A DNA stretch of 7,242 bases from Candidatus Bathyarchaeota archaeon. GTDB lineage: Archaea; Thermoproteota; Bathyarchaeia; Bathyarchaeales; Bathyarchaeaceae. Position 1 is the stretch's first letter. The number at the start of each line of letters is the position of its first letter. The position numbers were made by a program, and so were the translations under genes. The stretch lies in NCBI GenBank assembly GCA_003662715.1, contig QMYO01000077.1, positions 1-7,242 of the forward strand. The letters run 5' to 3'. The notes beneath the pieces were generated by a model. That model ran no database searches and was not told the origin of the DNA. It saw only the letters and a program-made list of their open reading frames with translations. Of the stretch, positions 1 to 5,967 are shown piece by piece.

Positions 1-526
1 TTACAGCTTCTTTGAGTTTGTCAGCAACTTCTGGAAAATATTCCATAGCTTTCGAAAGAATCCAGATGTCCTTTTTCGCCGCGTTGTAAAGTTTTTTTGT
101 CTCTTCCAAAGAAATTTCTCCCACGCTGACGATGCGCAAAAGAGGAACCATCTGGATGCCTTTTCTACCTTTCAAATAAACCTTCTTGCCAGTTTCCACA
201 AAATCTTTGGCGTAATCCTCAAGTACTCCCAGCATTTGTTTGAGTTCATTCATTCTGAAGGATATGAGTGAACCAGCGATTTCTTCTAATGAGCGGGGGT
301 TGTAGAGTGTGGGTCTTCCAGGTCTTATGGTTATTAGTCCCATTTTTGCGAGTTGTTCCAGAACTCCGTAGATGCGTGCACTTGGAACTTTGCTGGTTTT
401 GCTTAGGGTTGTTGCTTTTGTTTCTCCTAGGAAGATTAGATAGGCGAGCGCTGAGGCTTGATACTCGTTTAAGCCCATGTTGATTAGCAACGATTTAGTT
501 TGGTTTATGTTTCTTTCGAAAGCCAA
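1..526 (-). CDS. TrmB-family HTH transcriptional regulator (3' end cut by window edge)
   Basis: 175 residues are visible, and the C-terminus runs off the left edge. Residues 17-77 form a TrmB-type winged helix. It has the entry motif MGLNEYQA (17-24), a helix-turn-helix around 35-65 with recognition segment VPSARIYGVLEQL (47-59), and a wing IRPGRPTLYNP (67-77). A helical linker follows (about 78-110), then the start of the effector part (KKDIWILSKAMEYFPEV). TrmB proteins are archaeal regulators, often of sugar transport and metabolism; the ligand here is unknown. I chose TTG at 526 because GGAGA lies 10 bases before it and because family members usually have a short helix before the GLNEYEA motif (here KSLLINMGLNEY). 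The alternative ATG at 478 would remove that helix and has no clear ribosome site. The gene is divergent from the sulfoquinovose synthase, so it may control that gene, itself, or both (inference). Confidence 0.88.
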   Translation of the reverse strand, partial: MAFERNINQTKSLLINMGLNEYQASALAYLIFLGETKATTLSKTSKVPSARIYGVLEQLAKMGLITIRPGRPTLYNPRSLEEIAGSLISFRMNELKQMLGVLEDYAKDFVETGKKVYLKGRKGIQMVPLLRIVSVGEISLEETKKLYNAAKKDIWILSKAMEYFPEVADKLKEAV

Positions 527-571
527 AAGTCAGATGTCTCCTGTTTTCTTATAGAACTGTGTTCCACAATC

Positions 572-579
572 AATTTATG
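572..579 (-). promoter_or_regulatory. Putative TATA box for the TrmB-like gene
   Basis: On the minus strand this reads CATAAATT, roughly 26 bases before a possible transcription start near 549. That start would give a leader of about 23 bases carrying the GGAGA ribosome site (about 538-542) ahead of TTG at 526. The spacing is coherent, but the box is a weak match. The palindromic TATATATA at 590-597 could also act in this direction. Confidence 0.4.
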
Positions 580-580
580 C

Positions 581-600
581 ATCGAAACTTATATATAAAT
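581..600 (+). promoter_or_regulatory. BRE/TATA promoter of the UDP-sulfoquinovose synthase gene
   Basis: TTATATATAAAT at 589-600 is a strong archaeal TATA box, preceded by a BRE-like ATCGAAAC (581-588). Counting about 26 bases from the box centre puts the transcription start near 620. The leader would then be about 17 bases with AAAGGTG (624-630), six bases before the ATG at 637. The box lies within about 20 bases of the opposing TATA candidate, so the two promoters share one short control region. Confidence 0.7.
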
Positions 601-636
601 TAACTTCTTAAGAGTAGTAAAATAAAGGTGTGAACG

Positions 637-1791
637 ATGAAGGTTCTAATCGCTGGCATGGACGGATACCTCGGCTGGACCCTATCGATGTATCTAACCA
701 ATCGGGGACACGAAGTTGTCGGCGTAGACAACTTCTCAAGACGAAAAAACGTGAAAGAGGTTGGTTCTTGGTCAGCCACTCCTATACGAGATATGGATGA
801 AAGAATAAAAGCTTTCAAAGAAATTCATGGAAAAAACATCGAATTTTACGAAGGCGACTTAAGAGAGTACCACTTTGTGAGAGGAATTATAAAAAAGTAT
901 AAGCCAGACACAATTGTCCATTTTGGAGAACAACCGTGTGCTCCTTATTCCATGATTGATGTTGACCACGCTTTATTCACTATGACAAACAACATTGTGG
1001 GAACAATGAACATCCTATATGCTATGCATCAAGTCAGCCCTCATACGCACCTACTGAAATTGGGTACTATGGGCGAGTACGGAACACCGAATATCGACAT
1101 TCCAGAAGGATTTTTTGAAATTGAGTATAAAGGAAGAAAAGATACGCTGCCATTTCCTCGACAAGCAGGCTCTTGGTATCATCAAACTAAAGTCCACGAT
1201 ACCCATAACATCATGTTCGCATGTAAAATTTGGGATTTAAGAAGCACCGATATTATGCAGGGAGTTGTTTATGGAACAAGAACCGACGACATGATTGACG
1301 ACCGTTTGTTAACAAGATTTGACTTTGACGAAGTTTGGGGAACCGCACTAAACCGATTCTGTGCACAAGCGATAATTGGTCATCCCCTCACAGCGTATGG
1401 TCTGGGAGAGCAGAAAAGAGGATTCATAGCTTTAAGGGACAGCATACAATGCCTAACCATAGCAACCGAGAACCCGCCAGATAAAGGGGAATACCGAGTT
1501 TTCAACCAGTTCGACGAGACATATACTATAAACGAATTAGCCGAAACAGTCCAGAAAATCGGTAATAAACTTGGATATGACGTGGAGATTCAGCATCCAG
1601 AAAACCCGAGGGTTGAGGCGGAAAAGCACTATTATAATCCGCATCATGAAAAACTTTACAAACTTGGATTCAAGCCAGTGCATTCTTTAGAAGAAGAATT
1701 AGAAATAATGTTCAAAGATTTGGAAAAGTTTAAGGATAGGATATTGGCGAAAAAAGAGAGGATTATGCCAACGGTTTATTGGAGAAAATAA
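637..1791 (+). CDS. agl3: UDP-sulfoquinovose synthase (SQD1/SqdB/Agl3 family)
   Basis: This 384-residue extended SDR enzyme converts UDP-glucose and sulfite, with NAD+, into UDP-sulfoquinovose, the activated sulfosugar. An N-terminal Rossmann fold has GMDGYLG (7-13) and VDNFSRR (30-36). Family signatures follow: HFGEQPCAPYSMID (95-108), LGTMGEYGTPNIDI (142-155), the catalytic Tyr181-x3-Lys185 with Thr144 (matching Thr145, Tyr182 and Lys186 of plant SQD1), QGVVYG (208-213), GTALNRFCAQA (235-245), NPRVEAEKHYYN (323-334) and the C-terminal IMPTVYWRK (376-384). All catalytic positions are intact and the length is full. The Cys at 101 sits where plant enzymes carry Ser. The product is cytosolic. 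In Sulfolobus, Agl3 supplies sulfoquinovose for the S-layer N-glycan, whereas in plants and bacteria SQD1/SqdB supplies the lipid SQDG. The nearby glycosyltransferase favours a glycan role, though a glycolipid is possible. The start is ATG with AAAGGTG six bases upstream. Confidence 0.95.
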   Translation: MKVLIAGMDGYLGWTLSMYLTNRGHEVVGVDNFSRRKNVKEVGSWSATPIRDMDERIKAFKEIHGKNIEFYEGDLREYHFVRGIIKKYKPDTIVHFGEQPCAPYSMIDVDHALFTMTNNIVGTMNILYAMHQVSPHTHLLKLGTMGEYGTPNIDIPEGFFEIEYKGRKDTLPFPRQAGSWYHQTKVHDTHNIMFACKIWDLRSTDIMQGVVYGTRTDDMIDDRLLTRFDFDEVWGTALNRFCAQAIIGHPLTAYGLGEQKRGFIALRDSIQCLTIATENPPDKGEYRVFNQFDETYTINELAETVQKIGNKLGYDVEIQHPENPRVEAEKHYYNPHHEKLYKLGFKPVHSLEEELEIMFKDLEKFKDRILAKKERIMPTVYWRK

Positions 1792-1857
1792 TTAGAAAGC
1801 CTTCTTCCTCCTCGTTTTTATCCTAGACACTTCATATATGTGATATTGTGGAGCGAC

Positions 1858-2484
1858 ATGGCTAAGTTTAAAACTTCGGTGGTAATACCTGCTTATAATG
1901 AAGCCGCATCTATACGAAATGTAATCGTTGAGTGCAAACGATTTTGTGATGAGATAATTGTGGTCGACGATGGTAGTACAGATAATACCGCTGAAACTGC
2001 TGAAAATACTGGTGCGATAGTGGTTCGACATGAAAAAAATTTAGGTGTAACTAGAGCCACGAAGATTGGGTTTGAGGCAGCTCACGGTGACATAATAGTA
2101 ACAATAGATGCAGACGGTCAGCATTCTCCATCAGACATACCGAGGCTAATAGAACCTATATTAAAGGGAAAAGCGGACGTTGTGCTTGGCGTGAGAGCTC
2201 TAATTCCATATCGTTCCGAGAGAATAATCAATAGGTTGGCAAATCTAAGAGTAAAATGCTCAGATGTCGGAACAGGATTCAGAGCCATAAAAGCCGAGTT
2301 GGCGAAGAGGATGCGACTTCATGGTACATGTTTATGTGGAACATTCGTTTTAGAAGCTCATAAGTTAGGTGCCAGAATAACGGAAATCCCTGTGAAGGTG
2401 AAACCTAGGATACATGGAAATAGGAAAATAAGAACAAGGCATGTCAAACAATTTTTCTACGTTCTGAAAGACATACTTTTCTAG
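1858..2484 (+). CDS. Family 2 glycosyltransferase, DPM1-like, without membrane segments
   Basis: This 208-residue GT-A fold transferase covers only the catalytic domain. It has an N-terminal TSVVIPAYNEA (6-16), the nucleotide-binding VVDDGSTDNT (35-44), KNLGVTRATKIG (60-71), the metal-binding DADGQH (84-89) followed by SPSDIPRLIEPI, then GTGFRAI (138-144) and IPVKVKPRIHG (177-187). This pattern is typical of dolichyl-phosphate mannose/glucose synthase-like enzymes, which move a sugar from a nucleotide donor to a polyprenyl phosphate. Donor and acceptor cannot be read from the sequence. No C-terminal membrane helices are present, so it is soluble or peripheral. ATG at 1858 is preferred because GTGGAG (1848-1853) precedes it and the family sequence starts here; an in-frame GTG at 1840 would add six residues. 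It lies 66 bases after the sulfoquinovose synthase in the same direction and could be co-transcribed or use a weak TATA (TTTTTATC near 1816). Confidence 0.92.
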   Translation: MAKFKTSVVIPAYNEAASIRNVIVECKRFCDEIIVVDDGSTDNTAETAENTGAIVVRHEKNLGVTRATKIGFEAAHGDIIVTIDADGQHSPSDIPRLIEPILKGKADVVLGVRALIPYRSERIINRLANLRVKCSDVGTGFRAIKAELAKRMRLHGTCLCGTFVLEAHKLGARITEIPVKVKPRIHGNRKIRTRHVKQFFYVLKDILF

Positions 2485-2490
2485 TTATGA

Positions 2491-2508
2491 AACATTTAAA
2501 CAAATGTT
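2491..2508. repeat. Perfect inverted repeat over the putative epimerase TATA box
   Basis: AACATTT-AAAC-AAATGTT is a perfect 7-base dyad with a 4-base centre, 7 bases after the glycosyltransferase stop. Its middle (ATTTAAAC, 2494-2501) also resembles a TATA box, with GAAACA just before it. It could be an operator, a stem-loop at the transcript end, or chance in AT-rich DNA. No oligo-T run follows on the plus strand. Confidence 0.5.
2494..2501 (+). promoter_or_regulatory. Putative TATA box of the epimerase gene
   Basis: ATTTAAAC is preceded by GAAAC and predicts a transcription start near 2523. That gives a leader of about 29 bases to the ATG at 2552, which contains GGTG (2541-2544). For the alternative ATG at 2528 the transcript would be nearly leaderless. 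Confidence 0.4.
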
Positions 2509-2551
2509 AAAAGCAAAATAAACAATAATGCAACAAAACTGGTGTCAACAA

Positions 2552-3526
2552 ATGAACATTTTGGTAACTGGCGGAGCAGGCTATCTAGGAAGCAAGCTTC
2601 TCCTCAGATTAGGCGAAGAGTTTCCAGAAGCTACCATAACCTCTATCGACAATTTAGCAACAGGAGACTACAGTTATGTTGCTATGCTCAAAAAAGATAA
2701 ACGCTATCGTCTCCTTGTTGGTGATATAAGTAAAAAAGATGATTTACAAAAGGCTCTAACCAAAGACACAGATGCAATTGTGCATTTGGCTGCGGTACCT
2801 GGATTAAAATTATGCAGAGAACACCCCAAAAATGCGGTAGACACTAATTTTTACGGTACTTATCTACTCCTTGAAAAAGCCGTTGAGCATAACATTGAAA
2901 GATTTGTTTTCACTTCTTCCGCTGCTGTCTATGGAAAGCCGCAACAGCAACCCATCACTGAAGAGCATCCACTTAAGCCCATCAACTTTTACGGAGTCAC
3001 TAAAACAGCGGGTGAACAGCTTATTAACGCCTATCACATTAGCAATGGTTTAACTACCACAATACTTCGCCTATCCAACCTTTACGGCTTAGGCGTGTAC
3101 ACTCGCTGGAAAACCGTTGTTCCCAAGTTCGTTTGGCAAATGGTGAACAATCAGCCACTCACCATTCGTGGAGATGGAAAACAGGAACGCAATTTCGTAC
3201 ATGTACGTGATGTTGTAAGCGCTATTGTTCAGTGCTTGAAAGCTTCTAGGCAGGTGGTTGCGGGTGAAACATTCAATATTGGCGGAGAAACTATGAACAT
3301 CAACCGTGTTGCTGAGATAATAATACAGGTGGCTGAACAACGGTTGGGAAAGAAGACAACGAAAGTTTATACATCTAAACAACCAGACGAAGTATACACC
3401 ACAGAGTTCGGTTATGATTATGGAAAGGCTTCTAGAAAGATTGGTTATGAACCTAAACAAGAAATTTATCACGGCGTATCCGAGCTGGTTGATTACGCGT
3501 TAAAAATAAAGACGGAAAAATCATAA
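2552..3526 (+). CDS. NAD-dependent nucleotide-sugar epimerase/dehydratase (GalE-like extended SDR)
   Basis: A 324-residue cytosolic enzyme of the usual length for UDP-glucose 4-epimerase-like proteins. Seen in order: Rossmann TGGAGYLG (6-13), IDNL (32-35), GDISKKDDL (57-65), VHLAAVPG (77-84), TSSAAVYG (121-128) holding the catalytic Ser, Tyr147-x3-Lys151 in YGVTK, RLSNLYG (173-179), GDGKQERNFVHVRD (207-220) for the nucleotide sugar, and FNIGG (241-245). Such enzymes interconvert UDP-sugars through a 4-keto intermediate. Whether this one epimerises Glc/Gal, GlcNAc/GalNAc, or acts as a dehydratase cannot be told from motifs. ATG at 2552 is preferred because GGTG lies seven bases upstream and the protein then begins directly with the conserved strand MNILVTGG; an in-frame ATG at 2528 would add eight residues. 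It follows the glycosyltransferase by 67 bases and probably serves the same glycan pathway (inference). Confidence 0.9.
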   Translation: MNILVTGGAGYLGSKLLLRLGEEFPEATITSIDNLATGDYSYVAMLKKDKRYRLLVGDISKKDDLQKALTKDTDAIVHLAAVPGLKLCREHPKNAVDTNFYGTYLLLEKAVEHNIERFVFTSSAAVYGKPQQQPITEEHPLKPINFYGVTKTAGEQLINAYHISNGLTTTILRLSNLYGLGVYTRWKTVVPKFVWQMVNNQPLTIRGDGKQERNFVHVRDVVSAIVQCLKASRQVVAGETFNIGGETMNINRVAEIIIQVAEQRLGKKTTKVYTSKQPDEVYTTEFGYDYGKASRKIGYEPKQEIYHGVSELVDYALKIKTEKS

Positions 3527-3599
3527 TTTTGCGATGGAAAAAACTGTGAATGCTGTATAGGTCAAATGGTGCTGTTGACTTTATTTTAGGGACATGTAC

Positions 3600-3615
3600 A
3601 ATTTTTGCTTTTTAC
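3600..3615 (+). terminator. Oligo-T terminator candidate after the epimerase gene
   Basis: Two T5 runs, AATTTTTGCTTTTTAC, lie about 75 bases downstream of the epimerase stop. Archaeal termination typically uses oligo-T tracts without a hairpin. This would separate the sugar block from the membrane-protein pair. No stem-loop is evident. Confidence 0.4.
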
Positions 3616-3651
3616 TTTCGTTATTCCAAATAAATATTCACCCTACATAAG

Positions 3652-3660
3652 TTTTAAAAT
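3652..3660 (+). promoter_or_regulatory. Putative TATA box of the first membrane-protein gene
   Basis: TTTTAAAAT predicts a transcription start near 3682, six bases before AGAGGT (3688-3693) and 19 before the TTG at 3701. This arrangement supports the downstream TTG start over the ATG at 3659, which overlaps the box. A second AT-rich candidate (AAATAAATATT, 3628-3638) would instead make the ATG leaderless. Confidence 0.4.
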
Positions 3661-3700
3661 GAGCGAACTCAGCACTAGAATTTGTTCAGAGGTTTTAAGG

Positions 3701-4939
3701 TTGAGCAAGGCAAAAACTAAGAAGACGAAAAGAACAAGGAAGACTGTGAAGATTAAGAAGGAAACTTCACGAATAAAACCTGTTGTTCCTAAACCTCAGG
3801 AGAGTAAGGACGCTGTTTTCTTGAAAAAACCTAGAGTTTCAAGTGAATCAAGCGTTACTAAGGCAGAATTGCTTGCTGTTTTTAGTCCTGAAAAGGCTGC
3901 TCCGCTACCAAAACTTGAGGGCAGAGACCTTAAATGGACAATACGTAGATTTATTCCATTGACCACAACTGTTTTGGGCTTAGGTTATATTCTGCCCAAC
4001 ATAGCAATCGCCATTATTTTGGGCTACATACTTTCACAAACCTCTATAAGCTCACTTCAAATGATAACTCAAATTAGCGGAATAATCCTGTTCCTCATGG
4101 CCTCAATCGTAATGATGGTTATGGGAGCCGCCCTCATAGTTGGAGGAATACGATACAACAAGAGAAAATCTTCTCCCAGAGGAATAATATTCCTCGGCGT
4201 CTTGTTTGCTTCATTTTATTTGTTATGTCTAGGCGTCGGATCTGCGCTATTGCTCTCAGAGATAAACATGAACGTGGGGCTACTAATTGTAGGTCCAATA
4301 TTTATTATGGTAAGCGCCGCTGTTTACATGGTGCCATCCTTGGCTTCTAGACTAATAGGTCATACACTCGGAATAATTGGAGGATTCCTCTTAGCCATCG
4401 TGACATTCAACTTCCAAGCCCTTGGAATTGCCACAGGCTGGGATGTCCCATTTCCAGGCATGTTCATGTCGCTGACAGTTATGGAAGGAATCGCTATGAT
4501 TTTGGGTTCCATAGCCGTTGCCATCTATTCAAGCTTTTCAGAGCGCTCTGAAAAACCTGTGGCATACGTATTGCTCTCGATAGTAGGACTGGTCTACGGA
4601 GTCGGCGTGTTTATCGGACCGCTGATTCTTTCGTTTAGCTTCTTAGATATCGTGTGGAAAGCACCGTGGCTAGGCCCGCTCCATGGATTACCCAGCTGGG
4701 TTGTTGACACAACGATTTTCTGGAGTGCAAGCCTTGTTCTGTTAGAGATCGGGGGTATCTTGCTGATTCTGTCTTCCTGCTTAGGATTTACATTTGCAGC
4801 ACAAGAGTTTTCTCGAATTTATGCTATGCCAAGTGAAGCAAGTGAAGTAGGTAAAGTGCCAATGCATGTAAGTGAAGTGCCATCAAAAAGGAGAAAGGGT
4901 GTAGTGAAAAGAAAAGCTGGTGCATTAAAATCTCAATAA
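3701..4939 (+). CDS. Eight-helix membrane protein with lysine-rich cytoplasmic tails (unrecognised family)
   Basis: A 412-residue protein in three parts; I recognise no family. Residues 1-80 are hydrophilic, with a strongly basic start (KAKTKKTKRTRKTVKIKKE, 3-21) and a Pro-rich linker. Residues 85-365 hold about eight membrane helices (near 85-111, 123-150, 159-185, 189-208, 217-239, 250-276, 288-312, 336-365). The C-tail ends in another basic patch (KRRKGVVKRKAGALK). Positive loops (RYNKRKSSPR, SERSEKP) alternate with uncharged ones, so both tails should be cytoplasmic. Two motifs fall in predicted outer loops: WDVPFPG (247-253) and WKAPWL (319-324). TTG at 3701 is chosen for AGAGGT seven bases before it; ATG 3659 (426 residues) and TTG 3605 (444 residues) are in-frame alternatives. 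The next gene is a clear paralogue. Function is unknown; a transporter or membrane scaffold is possible, but no catalytic or transport signature is visible. Confidence 0.82.
   Translation: MSKAKTKKTKRTRKTVKIKKETSRIKPVVPKPQESKDAVFLKKPRVSSESSVTKAELLAVFSPEKAAPLPKLEGRDLKWTIRRFIPLTTTVLGLGYILPNIAIAIILGYILSQTSISSLQMITQISGIILFLMASIVMMVMGAALIVGGIRYNKRKSSPRGIIFLGVLFASFYLLCLGVGSALLLSEINMNVGLLIVGPIFIMVSAAVYMVPSLASRLIGHTLGIIGGFLLAIVTFNFQALGIATGWDVPFPGMFMSLTVMEGIAMILGSIAVAIYSSFSERSEKPVAYVLLSIVGLVYGVGVFIGPLILSFSFLDIVWKAPWLGPLHGLPSWVVDTTIFWSASLVLLEIGGILLILSSCLGFTFAAQEFSRIYAMPSEASEVGKVPMHVSEVPSKRRKGVVKRKAGALKSQ
4831..4882 (+). repeat. Short direct repeats in the C-tail coding region of the first membrane protein
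   Basis: AAGTGAAG occurs at 4831-4838, 4840-4847 and 4870-4877, and GTAAAGTGCCA/GTGAAGTGCCA at 4851-4861 and 4872-4882. They encode repeated Ser-Glu-(Ala/Val) units just before the terminal basic patch. This looks like recent local duplication in a low-constraint tail that the second paralogue lacks. Confidence 0.5.
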
Positions 4940-4954
4940 TTTGCATGGGAGAGA

Positions 4955-5860
4955 TTGGTTCAATTGAAGGCGCAAAAACTTTTTTCTATAACTCTTAGCG
5001 TTTTAGGCATAGGTTATGTTCTTGTTAACTTAGCAGTGTTAATTCTATTAGGTTACTACCTTTCTCAACGCAGTATTTCCTCACTAGAAGCAGTGACTCA
5101 GATAGGGGGAATGACCCTCTTTATCATAGCATCAATCTTGTTGATGGCAGTGGGCGGCCTACTTATAGTGGGAGGAATTCAACATTATAGAGGAAACACC
5201 ACGCATAGAGTGATACTTATGGGTGTGCTGTTTACGTCATTTTATGTGTTATGTCTTGGCATCGGATCGGCACTTCTCCTTTCCCAATCAGACATCGGCG
5301 CTGTGTTGCTAATTGTAAGCCCTGTACTCATGATGGTGGGCGCCGCCGCCTACGTGACACCATCCTCTCTCTTTAAGATTATCGGGTCCATAGTAGGAAT
5401 CGCCGGCGCAATACCTCTAGCCATTGGTATATTCACTCTTCAACCGCTTAGCCTCGTCTTTACCGATTGGGATGTTTTATTCCCGGGTCCGTTCATGTCA
5501 ATGGCTTTTCTGGAAGGAGTTGCCGTTATCTTAGGCGCTGTAGCAGTGTTCACTCATTCTCTTCTCTCAGAGCGAAAAGAAAGGTCAGTGTCGCAAACCT
5601 TGCTTTCGTTGGTTGGAATTGTTTACGGAATTGACGTCTTCATTGGACCATTAGTTCTTTCATTCAGCTTAACTAATCTTTTATGGAAAGCACCCTGGCT
5701 ACCTCCTCTCAACGGCGCGCCATATTACGTCTATGGCACCACAATCCTCTGGAGCGTGAGCCTCCTCATTTTAGCGATTGGAGGCATCCTACTGACTTTG
5801 TCCTCTTTTCTGGAATTTATGTTTGCAACGAAAAACATGACAAAACTCAAACTACAATAA
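4955..5860 (+). CDS. Eight-helix membrane protein, tandem paralogue of the upstream gene
   Basis: This 301-residue protein matches the membrane core of the preceding gene but has a minimal N-terminus (eight residues before helix 1) and only a short C-tail (KNMTKLKLQ). In the ungapped stretch 16-75 against 91-150 of the upstream protein I count 37 of 60 identical residues. Similarity continues to the end of helix 8. Shared loop motifs are WDVLFPG (172-178), SERKER after helix 6, and WKAPWL (244-249) followed by PxLxGxP. About eight membrane helices are expected, with both ends in the cytoplasm. I recognise no family. TTG at 4955 is the first start after the upstream stop; GGGAGAG (4947-4953) is close before it, so TTG at 4964 (298 residues, 12 bases from GGAG) is also plausible. 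The 15-base gap implies one transcript and probable translational coupling. It most likely works with its paralogue, perhaps as a heteromer (inference). Confidence 0.85.
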   Translation: MVQLKAQKLFSITLSVLGIGYVLVNLAVLILLGYYLSQRSISSLEAVTQIGGMTLFIIASILLMAVGGLLIVGGIQHYRGNTTHRVILMGVLFTSFYVLCLGIGSALLLSQSDIGAVLLIVSPVLMMVGAAAYVTPSSLFKIIGSIVGIAGAIPLAIGIFTLQPLSLVFTDWDVLFPGPFMSMAFLEGVAVILGAVAVFTHSLLSERKERSVSQTLLSLVGIVYGIDVFIGPLVLSFSLTNLLWKAPWLPPLNGAPYYVYGTTILWSVSLLILAIGGILLTLSSFLEFMFATKNMTKLKLQ

Positions 5861-5893
5861 CGCTTCATTAGACTGCTGTCTAGCTTAACGTTA
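5858..5893. repeat. Symmetric nested dyad after the membrane-protein pair
   Basis: Outer arms TAACG (5858-5862) and CGTTA (5889-5893) and inner arms TAGAC (5869-5873) and GTCTA (5878-5882) share one centre, with equal 6-base spacers on both sides and a 4-base loop. It begins inside the stop codon of the second paralogue. It could be a 3'-end stem-loop of that transcript or a binding site upstream of the hydrolase. It is short enough that chance is not excluded. Confidence 0.4.
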
Positions 5894-5910
5894 CCTGTCT
5901 TAAACCAGCA

Positions 5911-5922
5911 AACTTTTTAAGT
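5911..5922 (+). promoter_or_regulatory. Putative TATA box of the MBL-fold hydrolase gene
   Basis: AACTTTTTAAGT is a typical archaeal TATA-like element. It predicts a transcription start near 5943 and a leader of about 25 bases to the ATG at 5968. The T5 run inside it might also help end the upstream transcript. Confidence 0.5.
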
Positions 5923-5967
5923 GCAATACGTAACGTCAAAGACCAGCACATATCGGATGAATATTTA

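Noticed and set aside
268..483. Plus-strand open frame rich in Leu/Trp/Cys opposite the TrmB-like gene
   Set aside because: The minus strand encodes a clear TrmB winged helix across the same bases; the odd composition is a shadow of that frame.
48..523. 13-base inverted match GCTTTCGAAAGAA at 48-60 (plus) and 511-523 (minus), each containing the palindrome CTTTCGAAAG
   Set aside because: About one 13-base match is expected by chance in a window of this size, and both copies lie within the regulator coding sequence where codon use explains them.
600..2031. Minus-strand open frames at 600-818 and 1792-2031
   Set aside because: Both overlap the starts of well-supported plus-strand enzymes and translate to low-complexity sequence without motifs.
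3089..3472. Antisense open frame of 127 codons opposite the epimerase gene
   Set aside because: It lies wholly inside a gene with complete SDR motifs, encodes no recognisable domain, and has no ribosome site or promoter of its own.
3605..3700. Upstream TTG (3605) and ATG (3659) as starts of the first membrane protein
   Set aside because: No ribosome site precedes either, and the TATA candidate overlaps the ATG. They are kept as alternatives, but TTG at 3701 has the better-spaced AGAGGT.
4937..4963. Possible stop-codon readthrough fusing the two in-frame membrane paralogues into one long protein
   Set aside because: The stop is TAA, not a TAG that pyrrolysine could decode. A GGGAGAG ribosome-like site and TTG starts lie directly after it, so two separate proteins are the simpler reading.
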